From: Cladophialophora immunda
Lineage: Eukaryota > Ascomycota > Eurotiomycetes > Chaetothyriales > Herpotrichiellaceae
Direction: 5' to 3'
DNA length: 64,000 nt
Assembly: GCF_000835495.1 (NCBI RefSeq)
Contig: NW_015622548.1
Coordinates: 1,054,001 to 1,118,000, forward strand
Positions 9,959 through 20,953 of the stretch are shown one piece after another. The notes under the pieces are model-generated. The model was not told the origin of the DNA, searched no databases, and was given only the letters and a program-made list of their open reading frames with translations. Every line of letters starts with the position of its first letter. The first letter of the stretch is position 1. The position numbers and the translations under genes were made by a program.

Positions 9959-11094
9959 CTACACAAGCAACCACTTTTTCCAGAACTCGATCTGCACGGC
10001 CGTGCTCTTGTCAAAGGCCTCGCCAAAGTAGCCCGCATAGTGCCCGCCGGGGAAGAGGTGGAACTGCTTGGGCTCTCGGGCGCGCGAGTAGGCCTCGATG
10101 GCGATGTCCGTCGGCGTCAGCTCGTCCTTGTCGGCAACCACCATGAGCAGCGGCGTGGGTGAGATGTGGTGGATGTAGCCCGAGGCATTGTACGCGCGAA
10201 AGGCTTCCATGCTAGGGGGACACACATACTGCGGTCAGCATCACTACCGCCATCATCACCCGGTGGGCTGGGGGTTTTTGGTTTGGCAGACATACCTTCG
10301 CACGGTCACTTCGTTCTTGGCATTCACGCCAGGGAGCTTCTTGATCCAGGTCGACACGTACTCCCAGCTGTCGGGTGTGGGGAGGACGCAGAGCTCCTTC
10401 TCGGGATTCGCCGAGACGCTCTGGATGGTCATGGGCAGTTCGCCTCTCGCGCGACCCTGTCTGTCTGTTTGCGTGCCGTCAGTAGGTCAAATCCCCATGG
10501 GAGTTCCGCCGCGGACTCGCCTTTCTCAAACATGGCCTCCATGTCCTTGACCAAGTCGTTCCTCACGAGGCGGTGGAAGTTGGCCCACCCGTCCGCGACC
10601 ATGACCTGTATTGTTAACCCGGTTAGATAGAGAAAGAGGGCTGGTATAGATAGGCCTTTTGCCAGGCAGGAAGTATTTACCTGGCTTATCACGGCTTTCA
10701 CCCGACGATCGACGGCAGCAACCGAAAGCACATGGGCGCCACTGTAACTTGTGCCCCAGATGGCGACTCTTCGCGGATCGACCTCGGGTCGGGACTGCGC
10801 GTAGGTGATTGCGTCGCTGTAATCCGAGCACTGCAGGGCAGGGATGATCTCCTGTCTGGGCAGGCCGTCGCTGGCGCCGAGATTGCGATTGTCGTAGACC
10901 AGTGCGCAGACGGGGATGCTCGTGGTGAAGCGCTCGGCGAACGCGTCGATGCCCATCTCCTTGACGGCGCCGAAGCCGTGACACATGACGATGCATGGCA
11001 GCCCACTGGAGGGTGCCGGCACGGACGGGGTGTATAGCCACCCTCGCAGAGTGACCCCGTCCTGCGTTTTGAACTCGACGTCTTCGCGTGGCAT
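9959..11094 (-). CDS. Alpha/beta hydrolase (S15 / polyketide-transferase type)
   Basis: Read on the minus strand, the exons are 11094-10681, 10605-10517, 10460-10296 and 10211-9959, giving 306 residues. Introns 1 and 3 have good consensus. Intron 2 needs the weak donor GTCCGC but has a CTGAC branch site and restores the conserved frame into RARGELPMTIQ. Features are MCHGFGAVKEMG (oxyanion strand), the nucleophile elbow WGTSYSGAHV (Ser), ADKDELTP (acid) and GGHYAGYFGEA (His). There is no signal peptide, so it is probably cytosolic. This fungal family includes thiohydrolase/polyketide-transferase enzymes and small-ester or lactone hydrolases. With SDRs and a P450 nearby, hydrolysis of an oxidised intermediate such as a lactone or acyl ester is plausible but inferred. 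Confidence 0.82.
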
Positions 11095-12130
11095 GGTCGA
11101 TTGATGACTGGAAGTAGGCCCGAACTTCGGTCAGACCTGAGAAGGAATTGATCTGGGTGTATCTGTGCAGAGGCCATTGTTGCTGGTCACCATTTATACC
11201 CCGCTCGGTCATGGGAGAGCCAGGCTCTTCAACCTCAATGACCTGACGATTTGTCGGTTCTAGCAACGCCGCCAGAGGCATGGTTTGTTGCTAGGCGCGT
11301 GTGATTCCTGGGGAGGTAGTAGTCAGGGAGAGTGCAACGGAGCACCCGCCGGAGATGGAGGCGGGGCTTCACACCGCAACCAGTTCTTTTCATCGATGGT
11401 GTTTTCCCACCAAGGACACAAATGGAGCAGCGTCCAGGCGCAGGAACATGGATGCGCCGGTCTCGTCTTGGTATGAAGAGTGTCAGTTCAGTAAGTACGG
11501 TACAGTGCCATCCGAGAACAAAACAGTTTAAACCGTCAGTCAATCAAAGCCCAGCATCCTGGACGGGGGAGACCGTGAAGCCAAAAACGAGAGGATTTAG
11601 AGCAGATAGAAGTCAAAGAGGCTGTCATCGAAGCACTTGACGCCGTCGACATCTCAGTTGGTATGGTTGGTACTCATCATTCGAGAGCACGAGGCTCGAC
11701 ATGGAGACTGTCCAGGTGGCTCAGGCAGCCCTGTGATTCTGCTACCAGAAGCCACCATGATCCCAGCGTCCAAAAGCCCTCTTTGGCGTCAAACCTGCTT
11801 ACCTGCCGTTCTGCAATCCTATCACCAGCATCGTGCAGCGATCAGTGCGGAAGTGGACGATGAAGGCAATGCAGCATCCTCGTTGGCATGTTCCCAAGGA
11901 ATGCGCAGAATAAGGGATTCGAACCTCTGTCAAAGACAACGATTCTTACCCCAGTGTCGTTGCTGTACAATTGTTTCCCATGAATAAAGCGCTAACTGCG
12001 TGTATCAACGCACAAGCGAGCTCCATAATATGCAAACCCAAGCACTCAGAGGTGCAGGGACGTCTGTAGCTGACCTCGCATTTTCCTCTGCGCCCCTCAA
12101 TATCCCGCCCACCTGCCCATAGCCAATCCA
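11095..12130. other. Intergenic
   Basis: There are short open frames on both strands without family features. CGGAGA occurs at 11350-11355, upstream of the hydrolase. A T-arm-like GGATTCGAACC sits near 11916 but no complete tRNA can be folded. Confidence 0.45.
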
Positions 12131-12448
12131 TCAATTCACGCGCATATGTCCCCAAACCTGGCTCTTCATCCGGACCGGCTCGGTCAAAAGCCCCGTATCA
12201 ATCTCGGGCAGGCTTAGCTTGAAGCTGCTCTCGCCATCATTCCGCTCCGAGAGCTTCTCGCAGAGGTAGGCAACAGCGAAGGGAGTGCCGATCGCTTGAA
12301 TGGTCCATCTATAGATGAATCGATGCGCGCCGTGGGCACTGTTCTGGAAGGATCGTGGCTCGGGATGGAAGCAACGGCGGGCTGGCACTTTGAGAAGAGC
12401 TGAAGGAGGGGTGTTGTGCAGAAGAGCGCGACTGTAGATACGGTTCAT
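12131..12448 (-). CDS. Possible small protein (105 aa), unrecognised
   Basis: An ATG-initiated open frame. The N-terminus is Arg-rich and poor in acidic residues (MNRIYSRALL...KVPARRCF), like a mitochondrial presequence. One moderately hydrophobic stretch follows (WTIQAIGTPFAVAYL), then a polar tail. I do not recognise a family. It may be a real small mitochondrial protein or a chance frame in an otherwise gene-poor interval. Confidence 0.3.
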   Translation of the reverse strand: MNRIYSRALLHNTPPSALLKVPARRCFHPEPRSFQNSAHGAHRFIYRWTIQAIGTPFAVAYLCEKLSERNDGESSFKLSLPEIDTGLLTEPVRMKSQVWGHMRVN

Positions 12449-13609
12449 GTTGTTGAGAACGAAAATGTTGGCGTTGAGTAAGTAGGCTGAAAGAAGACTT
12501 CGGCGCCCGAGCTGGGTCTCGCTGGGTCTCGCTGGTATAGCACAGTGTGATGTGGTTGTATCTCTCTCATTGACCCATGATAATTCCTCCCAGAGCTGGG
12601 TTACCCCTCATTGCAGGTGCGACGACACAGGGTGGGGCAGTTGTATCTGATCTTATCGCTATCATTCGCCCCAGGCCTGCCATTTCCACCTGGGAAGACA
12701 CCTAACTCGGTCAGTATGTCAACTAGCCTCAACGCAGGGATTGAGCGGGCGCAAGGCTGTACAATGAGGAGCTCAAGACCAATATCAACTCTCATGCCCA
12801 CCCGAAGTTCTGCGCCACACTGAATTCATTCGGTCTGGATAAATTGCTCATAAAACTCACTTCTCCCACCCTACTCACGCCTTCTGCTTACATAGTCACC
12901 AGTTGCTTCCCCATCTCTTGGAATGCAACGTGAGGCGTGCCTCATTTGTGCGAGCCAAACAGAACATGTGTAAAGATAGAGATGAGATAATCTGCTTTAC
13001 GCTAGCTAGGACATCTCACCGTAGAATGGCTGTGCATGTCGACGCCCTTGGAGAGGTTCAGGCATGGACCAGCCTAATCCGTCTTATGAACTGCCGGATC
13101 GGGCAATACTTGCACTGGTCGTTGTGGAACCAAGTGGGATCATTGAGTGCAGCCAAGACAGGTTGGACTTCCACGTCGTCTGGTTGGAGGGAGGCCTTGC
13201 CTTCCGTCTTATACAGAAGCAAGTTCCACACGCCTTGTGGCTAATGCTCTGGACTTTTCTCTCTTGATGCGCTGCTCCCACCAGTCCTATCCATCTTTTC
13301 CGCTCACACAGGAAGATCTTACATGAGCGAAACCTCTCACTCGCAGCGACATCAGTGAAACATCAACGGATGCCGGGCTTCAGCTATACCGTGATAGGCT
13401 TTCACACCTCTGCTTGGGCCACGGGCAGGCTTGGAAAGATATTCCGGATGCGGGACGAATATGAAGTGCCACCTTTCCCATAGATGCACTCGCGAGTATA
13501 AAATGACCGGAGACCACCAGCTTGGAGGTTGCTGCAGCTCTTTTACTCCCCAACGAAGAGAGTCCCGTCGGCATAGACGGTTCTATTGAGCTCCCGTCCG
13601 CGTCCAACA
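12449..13609. promoter_or_regulatory. Intergenic and SDR3 promoter
   Basis: No convincing gene. A 10-base unit GCTGGGTCTC is repeated 2.5 times at 12511-12535. Near SDR3 there is a TATAAAA box at 13497-13503, about 107 bases before the ATG, immediately followed by CGGAGA at 13508-13513. Confidence 0.45.
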
Positions 13610-14431
13610 ATGCCGACGAATACAATTCCCGCGCCCCTTGCTGGGAAAGTCGCCCTCGTTACGGGCGGGTCACGAGGCATAGGCCGTGGCATCGCCGTCC
13701 ATTTCGCAGCAAAGGGTATTTCCAGGATCGCCATCACTTACGCCGGGAACTCGGCGGCCGCGGAAGAAACTCTCGCGGCAATCGGCAAAATCAATCCGGA
13801 TATCACAGCCACGGCGATCCAGGCGGATGTCCTGTCGCCAACATTTGCCTCCGACCTGGTGCCCAGGGTGCTCGAGGACCTCTCAACCCAGAGCATCGAC
13901 ATCATCGTGTGCAACGCGGCCTATGTCAACCCGAGCATTGTGGCCCCCATCGCCACGGCGACCAAGGAGCTCTTCGACAACCTCATGACCGGCAACGCGT
14001 GGGCTCCCGTCCAGCTATGCCTCACGGCCTTGCCCTGCATTCCTCGGGGCGGGCGCGTCATCATGATTGGCAGCACCGCTTCCAAGGCGCCGAACGCGGA
14101 CCCCGCGGTATGCTACGGGGCGTCCAAAGCCGCGCTGGACAGCTTCACCAGGAGCCTCGCGCTGATCTTCTCGGCCCAGCACGGCATCACCATCAACTCT
14201 GTGTCCGTGGGGCCCGTGATGACGGACCTGCTGAAGATTCCGCTCGCGCAGGGCATTCTTCCGGACGGGTACATCCCGCAGCTGATGAGCAGGAACACGG
14301 CGGAGAAGAGGATGGGTGAGATCGACGATATCTCGGGCATTGTTGGGTTTCTTGCCAGCGAGGAGAGCAAGTGGATCAATGGGAACAACGTGCCGGCAAA
14401 CGGGGGTGCTCTTCTCGAGATTCAAGGGTAG
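13610..14431 (+). CDS. Short-chain dehydrogenase SDR3
   Basis: A single exon of 273 residues. The start at ATG 13610 is preceded by a TATA box at a suitable distance; the open frame extends 8 codons upstream without an ATG. It has TGGSRGIGRGIA (coenzyme site; the Arg and the following HFAAKG suggest NADP), VCNAA in place of NNAG, the Ser in MIGSTAS, YGASK, and INGNNVPANGG at the C-terminus. It resembles the versicolorin/tetrahydroxynaphthalene-reductase side of the classical SDRs, which reduce polyketide or cyclic ketones. The substrate is uncertain. It converges on SDR4, with only 89 bases between the stop codons. Confidence 0.88.
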   Translation: MPTNTIPAPLAGKVALVTGGSRGIGRGIAVHFAAKGISRIAITYAGNSAAAEETLAAIGKINPDITATAIQADVLSPTFASDLVPRVLEDLSTQSIDIIVCNAAYVNPSIVAPIATATKELFDNLMTGNAWAPVQLCLTALPCIPRGGRVIMIGSTASKAPNADPAVCYGASKAALDSFTRSLALIFSAQHGITINSVSVGPVMTDLLKIPLAQGILPDGYIPQLMSRNTAEKRMGEIDDISGIVGFLASEESKWINGNNVPANGGALLEIQG

Positions 14432-14520
14432 TAAGCCTGGCGTATACGATGCTGCAGGGATTAAGAACGTGAAGAAACGGGCGACACCTTAAAGGGAGAG
14501 TGAAGATTTTTTTTCTCTAC

Positions 14521-15384
14521 TTAGCAGGCAACACCGCCATCTGCCGAAAATGTGGCTCCAGTCGTATAGCTGGAATCATCGCTTAGGGCAAAGCAGATCG
14601 TCTTTGCCATGTCTTGAGCAGTTCCCAGTCGCTGGAGAGGCAAAGTCTTGTACGTGTTTGTGACTGGCCGCTCGGACTTACCGCCATCTGTGAGCAACCT
14701 CTCCAGCATGGGTGTTTCTATAGGACCACTTTTGAAAATGACAGCAGTTAGCCTGATGAGTCCAGACGTGATAGAAGCTAACTCGAGCGAGACAGACAAG
14801 GGGGGAAACACTTACGGAGCAAGAGCATTGACTCGGATGCCGCGCTCGCCGACTTCCTTGGCTGCTGTTCGCGTCAGGCCGACAACGCCGTGCTTGCTGG
14901 TCGAGTAGGCGCCAATGCCAGGACGGCCCATGAGGCCGGCCAGACTCGCGACGTTGAGGATCGAGGCCCCGCGGTCCATGGCGCGGAGTTCGGCGCGGAG
15001 GCAGTAAAAGAGGCCGGTCAGGTTGATCTTCATGATAAAGTCCCAGTGGTCGTTGGTGATGTCGACGATGTTTGCAAAGACCTTGCCGCCGGGTTTTGTC
15101 TCGACGCCCGCGATGTTGGCGGCGCCGTCCAACCTGCCAAACTCCTTGACCGTCTCGGCTATCCAGGCATCAACCTGGTCGGAATCCGAGACGTCGACGC
15201 GTCGCCCTATGACTTTGACCCCTTTGGCCTGTATCTGGTCGACCACCTTTTTCAATGCGTCCTCGTTGACGTCGCACAACGACAGTCCTGAGGCTCCTCT
15301 TGCGGCACATTCGAGAGCCGTGGCTGCGCCAATCCCCGACGCCCCGCCGGTGATGGCGATGACTTTCCCTTGGAGCTGAGCCAT
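14521..15384 (-). CDS. Short-chain dehydrogenase SDR4
   Basis: Read on the minus strand, exon 1 is 15384-14816 and exon 2 is 14728-14521 (258 residues). The donor GTAAGT is canonical and the junction rebuilds NALAPGPIETPM. It has TGGASGIGAATA, an Asp after the second strand (LCDVNED, suggesting NAD preference), NIAGVE, the Ser in NVASLAG, YSTSK, and TTGATFSADGG at the end. It is a classical NAD-dependent alcohol dehydrogenase type. The ATG at 15384 is used because the frame upstream reaches only a TTG. Its promoter carries the CGG inverted repeat described separately. Confidence 0.88.
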
Positions 15385-16350
15385 TGTTGTCCGGTTTGCG
15401 GTTCGTAGAAGACTCGACGTGCAAATTGGCAATGTACACTGCTAAGTGACCTCGAGGTATATATGTAATATTTCTCGACGCCTTGGGCCTGTGACGAAGT
15501 CGGCGGATGTTGATGAGGGGATTCCCAACCGAGGTCCGTCAGCCCAGCGGAGATGCATGTTTCTCCGCATCAGTCGCCGACTAGGCTGAACCTCAGCCTC
15601 GCGTCCAGCTTGAGACGGATTAAACTTCTAGGGACCTACAGGAGGAGGAGATGGTGCATTCCTGGATCGTGGATAAGACAGTTCGATTCCTCGACCCTGG
15701 ATGACTAGCGCAGAGGGTTCATGCACCTACCCCGCTGCTAGGATGATATCAACATCCGTTTTGGGGTTATTCCGGGGCAAATTGATAGAGGGAGGACAGA
15801 CGGGATCTGCATCTGGTCGATTTGAATCAGAAAGCCAGGCCGTAATTCGACATGGCGGGCGGATGTTCTGTGGGCATGGCCTCCTAAAGGAGCAACGTAG
15901 GCGTGAACTTTGGTGGTGGGACCTTTGCCATTGGGAGAGGACATGGGCCTGTCGGAGTTTGTGGGGAGCGGGATGAAAGATTGTGGGGGATCAAGCGTGC
16001 ACACAGTAGCCAGCTAGCTACATATTAGCTAGAGGAATTACCCCCAGACTCAGCTAGATGGAACGCCGAACCGCCTCGTGTTCGGTGTGCAACCTACATA
16101 TCATCTCAGATCTGCCTTGTTCTCTGCAAGAGCAACTCTGCACGAGAGCGGTGAATTATATTTCAAGTTGCTATCCCCCCTCTTCTCTCTATCTCTTGAT
16201 TGAGACGCGAGCTTGCAAAGTCCAGTTAATTTGTGGTTGGGGAAAGAGCCCTCATCCTCCTGCAGTCAACCACGATCGTCCTGCATTTGGACTTAACGGA
16301 GACTCAGCTCACTGCAGAACCTGAACGACCCTCTCCCACTCATCCTGACC
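15385..16350. promoter_or_regulatory. Divergent promoter region SDR4 / P450
   Basis: No gene is seen. It holds a TATATAT tract at 15458-15464 (about 75 bases upstream of SDR4), the CGGAGA inverted repeat at 15547-15568, the inverted repeat CTAGCTA-CATAT-TAGCTAG at 16014-16032, and CGGAGA at 16297-16302 just before the P450. Confidence 0.45.
15547..15568. promoter_or_regulatory. CGG inverted repeat, candidate regulator site
   Basis: GCGGAGA at 15547-15553 and its exact reverse complement TCTCCGC at 15562-15568 are separated by 8 bases (TGCATGTT). Inverted CGG triplets with a fixed spacer are the classical target form of Zn2Cys6 dimers. It lies 163 bases upstream of the SDR4 ATG and about 780 bases upstream of the P450. 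Binding by the regulator at 5038-8012 is an inference. Confidence 0.4.
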
Positions 16351-18231
16351 ATGGCCTTGGGAACCCTCCTCCCTGCCCTCGGCGGGTTGCTCGTCGCCTT
16401 TCTGCTATACGCATTCCTCTTCATCGGGCGCCGCGAGAAAGGTCTTCCCCCTGGTATGTGGACCGAGTACTGATCTTGATCCCGAGGTGTTGCAGAGTCT
16501 TGTACTCATCGATCTGGTATCAATAGGCCCGCCCACAGCACCGGTTATTGGGAACATCCATCAAATCCCAACCAAAGGATCTTACCTGACCTTCACAGAA
16601 TGGGCCAAGGTACGCACCGCCTTCCAGCTGCTCTACCTCCCATGGCTATTGTTCTAACGTACTAAATAGACATATGGCGGCATCTTCTCCCTCAAGCTCG
16701 GTCCTGGAACCGCCATTGTCCTCACTTCTCGCCACCTGGTGAAACAGTTGATCGACAAGAAATCAAACATCTATAGCGACCGACCTCACAGCTACGTCTC
16801 GCACAACCTGATCACAGGCGGTGACCATGTCCTGATTGCACACTATGGCAAAACCTGGCAGAGGTACAGAAAAGTGATCCATCAGCACTTCATGGAATCA
16901 ATCGTGATGAGGGATCATTTGCCATTGCAGCAAGCTGAGGCCAGCCAACTGTTGAAAGACTTCCTCGAGCGACCGGATCAGCACATGGACCACCCGAAGC
17001 GCTATACCAACAGCATCGCCTGCGCGACCATCTGGGGCGTGAGATCTCCGACAGTGGACACTCCACATATGAAACGCCTCTATGAGCTGATGGAGAATTG
17101 GTCCGTAGTCATGGAACCGGGCAACACCCCTCCGGTCGACATCTTCGCCTTTCTTCACTATGTTCCTGAACGGCTTTTCGGGAACTGGCGCTCACGAGCT
17201 AAAGACGTCGGAAAGGCAATGAACGATCTGTACAACGATATGTTGACCGGTCTCGAGAAGCGCAGGGAATCAGTGGGTAGCAAGTACTCATTCATGGACA
17301 GAGTCCTCGACCAGAAGGAGAAACTTGAGTTGAATCGGCATCAGCTCTATTTCCTGGGTGGCACAATGATGGAAGGAGCAAGCGATACCTCCTCGAGCAT
17401 CGTCATCGCAGCCATACAGGCGTTCACCAAGTGGCCTGAGGTCATGAAGAAAGCGCAGCAAGAAATTGACAGCGTCATGGGGGAAGACCGATCTCCTGTG
17501 TGGGCGGACTATGCACGGTTGCCGTACGTGGCTACAACGGTGAAAGAAGCGATGAGGTGGAGGTGAGAACTCCCAAGAGCCTGGATCGGAGCTGCAAGGC
17601 CATTTCGAGGTTCCTTTTCTCATATGTGACTGCTTGATGCTAACGATAAGTCCAGACCAGTCGTACCGTTGGCATTTCCGCACGCTGTGGATGAAGGTAT
17701 GAGGCCCTTTTCGAGAAGAGAAGATGGCCAGGCACTGACGACTTTGATCATGTAGATGACTGGATTGATGGATACAAGATCCCCAAGGGCTCGGTCATCT
17801 TCATCAACGCATGGGGCATGCACCACGACGAGAAGAGATTCCCCAACCCAAACACATTCGACCCAGACCATTACAAGGGCGTCACAGCACTTGCTTCAGA
17901 ACTAGCTCAAGCCAGCAACCCGGACGACAGGGACCATTATGGGTACGGCTCCGGAAGACGTCTGTGTCCCGGCATTCATCTTGCCGAGAGGAATTTATTC
18001 CTGGCCATTTCAAAGCTGTTGTGGGCATTTGAATTTGCGCCGGGAAAAGACAGTGATGGGAAGCCTATCATTCCCGACACCGACCCGACTACGGGATATA
18101 GTGAAGGGTTTCTGGTGTGTGCGAAGCCTTACGCTTTGGACGTCAAGGTAAGATCGGAAGCAAGGCGAGAGACCATCTTGAGGGAATATCAAGAGGCGAA
18201 GCGGGATGTGTTTTCAGCGTTTGATAACTAG
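16351..18231 (+). CDS. Cytochrome P450 monooxygenase
   Basis: Five exons: 16351-16453, 16527-16609, 16670-17562, 17656-17696 and 17756-18231 (531 residues). The N-terminus is a single membrane anchor (LLPALGGLLVAFLLYAFLF), followed by the Pro-rich hinge LPPGPP, so the enzyme sits on the ER facing the cytosol. P450 signatures are the I-helix segment EGASDTSSS (oxygen activation), KEAMRWR (ExxR), FPNPNTFDPDHY (PERF region) and the haem loop YGSGRRLCPG with the haem-ligand Cys at residue 444. The layout resembles fungal P450s of the O-methylsterigmatocystin oxidoreductase-like group. It inserts one oxygen into an organic substrate; which one is unknown. It closes the right side of the accessory cluster. 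Confidence 0.92.
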
Positions 18232-18886
18232 GGTCAGTGGAAGAAGGGCTTGGGCATGGATGGAAAAGGCTGCAATGAAGCTGGAAGGGTTGGGAAATAC
18301 CTGGGAGGTCTGAACGCATTCGATAATGATCATGACGACTGAACTAGATGTTACAGACTGGTTTCGTCGATAAGGATATTAAACATTCTGTGACGGTCTC
18401 AGTTGATATTCTGCTATTAGCAGAGGGACAGAGCACTGTACCTTTTTGGCTTCAGCCCATTTCCATCCTGGATGTACCTGATACCCGGAGAAGAAGCAAC
18501 CGAAAAATAAGATAAGCAGCCGCTCAACTGTCCGTTTCCGCAAAGCTCAAGTCGCAGCTTGTTCGACAGGACTCGGATTCAGAAGCCCTGGCGGCGCTGC
18601 TGTCGTAGATGGAGTTGTATTCCAACTCAAAGGGAGACCCTGCTGGATCAGGCAAATCCCGCCAACCGGTCAGATCCCTTCCAAGCCAATAAGATCCGCT
18701 GAGATATGTCGAGTCATGTGGGATGCGGGTCGGTGGAATGTTGGGAGATGTGTAAAGAGGGGGTGCACCGAGCACGAGGTCGTCACAGTACGAGATGCAT
18801 TCGGCAAGAGACGCAAGTCTCCATAGGGCCGATCCAGTCCGATAATTCTTGTTTCTGTGGCAAGACAGACCAGATAACAAGCGCTC
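18232..18886. other. Intergenic, convergent 3' ends
   Basis: It lies between the P450 and FAL1 stop codons. A 118-codon minus-strand frame (18524-18880) has no ATG and no family features, so I do not call it a gene. This is the boundary between accessory and core genes. Confidence 0.5.
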
Positions 18887-20194
18887 CTAAGTCAACAAGT
18901 CGGCGACGTTCATCGGCATCTCATCAATCTGTGTCGAGTAGTAAAGCTCAATATCCCGCAGAATGCGGACATCCTCACTAGTGACGAAGTTGATCGCCAC
19001 GCCCTTGCGACCGAATCTCCCGCTGCGCCCGATTCGGTGGATATAATTCTCGCGATTGCTGGGCAGGTCGTAGTTGATGACAAGACTGACCTGCTGGACA
19101 TCGATCCCTCGGGCCCACACGTCAGTACTGATGAGGACTCGGCTATTGCCCTGTCTGAAATCGGACATGATGCTGTCACGTTCCTTTTGCGGCATCTCGC
19201 CATGCATGCTGCTGACTGTGAAGTTTGCTTCTCGCATCTTGTCGGTGAGCCAGTCGACCTTGCGGCGCGTGTTGCAGAAAATCACTGCCTGGGTGATGGT
19301 GAGAGTGTCATAGAGGTCGCACAGTGTGTCAAATTTCCACTCCTCCTTTTCAACCGCAATAAAATACTGCTTGAGACCTTCCAGTGTGAGCTCGTCACGC
19401 TTGACCAGAATGCGGACGGGGTCGGTCATGAATTTCGTGGTCATATCCAACACATCGTAAGGAAGGGTGGCGGAGACAACCACAACTTGCGTGGCTGGGG
19501 GGAGGTATCGGTAGACATCGTAAATTTGTTCTCTGAAACCGCGGTTAAGGAGTTCGTCTGCTTCGTCCAGGACCAGCATCTTGATGTGTCGTGTGCGGAG
19601 GTTCCTTCTTCGAATCATGTCTGCCACTCGCCCAGGTGTACCAGACACCACATGTTGTCCGTAATCGAGTTTTCTGATGTCTTCCCCAACGTTTGTACCT
19701 CCGATGCAGGCATGACATTGCACATTCATGTAGTCTCCGAGGGCCATAATCACGCTTTGAATTTGGGTCGCCAATTCGCGTGTCGGGGACAAAACAAGAG
19801 CTGAGTTATTGTTAGTCAAATCGCGCATAACGAACTCCTACGCATACCTTGCGTCTCGCGGACGGATGTCTCGATAATCTGAAGAATGCTGATTGCAAAG
19901 GTCGCGGTTTTGCCCGTGCCTGATTGCGCCTGCGCAATAGTGTCTCTTCCTTTGCAGATCTGCACAATGGCCCGTGACTGGACTGCTGAGGGCGATTCGT
20001 AGCCGTACGCGTAGATTCCACGGAGGAGGTTTTCCTTGAGGTGCATGTCCTCAAATGTTGGGGCGACTGTCACTTCTTTCGAAGTCGAAAACTCCATCCG
20101 CTCTGTTTGTCCAGGTCAGTCTGGAGCGCGATCGCGCTGGTCGTCGAGAAAAGTTGGACTTACCGTCTGCATTTCTGTCGATACCTTCTGCCAT
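18887..20194 (-). CDS. FAL1: DEAD-box RNA helicase FAL1 / eIF4A-III
   Basis: Read on the minus strand, the exons are 20194-20164, 20102-19848 and 19800-18887 (399 residues, the standard family length). The small first exon encodes [10 protein letters not shown] and joins exactly into the conserved [13 protein letters not shown]. Helicase motifs include AQSGTGKT (Walker A, residues 69-76), PTRELA, TPGR, DEAD (174-177), SAT, RGID and HRIGRSGR. The sequence is almost identical in pattern to animal eIF4A-III (VADLLT end). In yeast FAL1 acts in 18S rRNA maturation; in moulds and animals the same protein is also the RNA-clamping subunit of the exon junction complex. It is nuclear and nucleolar. Confidence 0.97.
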
Positions 20195-20953
20195 TTTGAT
20201 CTCTGTTGTGATAAGTACTATGTATGATTTTCAAGTGATGTTGTCGTGAGTTCATTGTTCTCGCCCTCAGGTGGCGGAAGAAATTCGACTCGGACGAAGG
20301 CCCCTTGGCATCCTTGGGCAGCAACCAATCATTTGATTCCCGCAATTGTACGGAGTATGGCCGGTCTTTCCCGCCACCATTAGTTTCTCCCCCATGGCCC
20401 ATTCCTCACGATGTTTCTGCATAGTATAGACTGCATTCAACAGCATTTTCCGCTTCAGTCCACTTCCTGCTTTGTAGAATCCCAATCCAAATGCGATTCC
20501 TTCATCGCCATCCTAATGTCCTCAACATTACTCTTCAGATAGGATCCGGAGTCTCGCCCTCAGTTCACTCTGTTACTTACAATCACGCCGTCACACGCCG
20601 TCCATACCATCCTATTGATACCACCCGTTATAGGAGTAGAGCGCTTCAATCAAAATCCCGACACACTTGTTTCTCTTAATCGTCCTTCCCTGCTCATCAC
20701 GTATCGGAAACGGTGGCGCTGGAGGAGTTCAGGTCACATCGTCGCCGTCGCTGTCGATGGAGGGTGACGCTATATCCGGTTGCTGGGCGTCAGTGCGTCC
20801 TATGCCGTGTCGATTAGAAGTGGATCACTCCAACGCAATCAAATAGGCCTGATACTTAGCAAGCTGGCGGATAAACGGTCCATCAACACACGGACGCGAT
20901 GATTCGAACGATGGAACCGAAGATTTATACTCAAACTTTTTTTTGACTATTTA

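Noticed and set aside
11900..11970. tRNA-like segment on the minus strand with a T-arm motif (GGTTCGAATCCC)
   Set aside because: The T stem has a mismatch and no matching 5' acceptor strand or proper D and anticodon arms can be drawn; at best a remnant.
18524..18880. 118-codon minus-strand frame just downstream of FAL1
   Set aside because: No ATG and no family features; probably FAL1 3' UTR.
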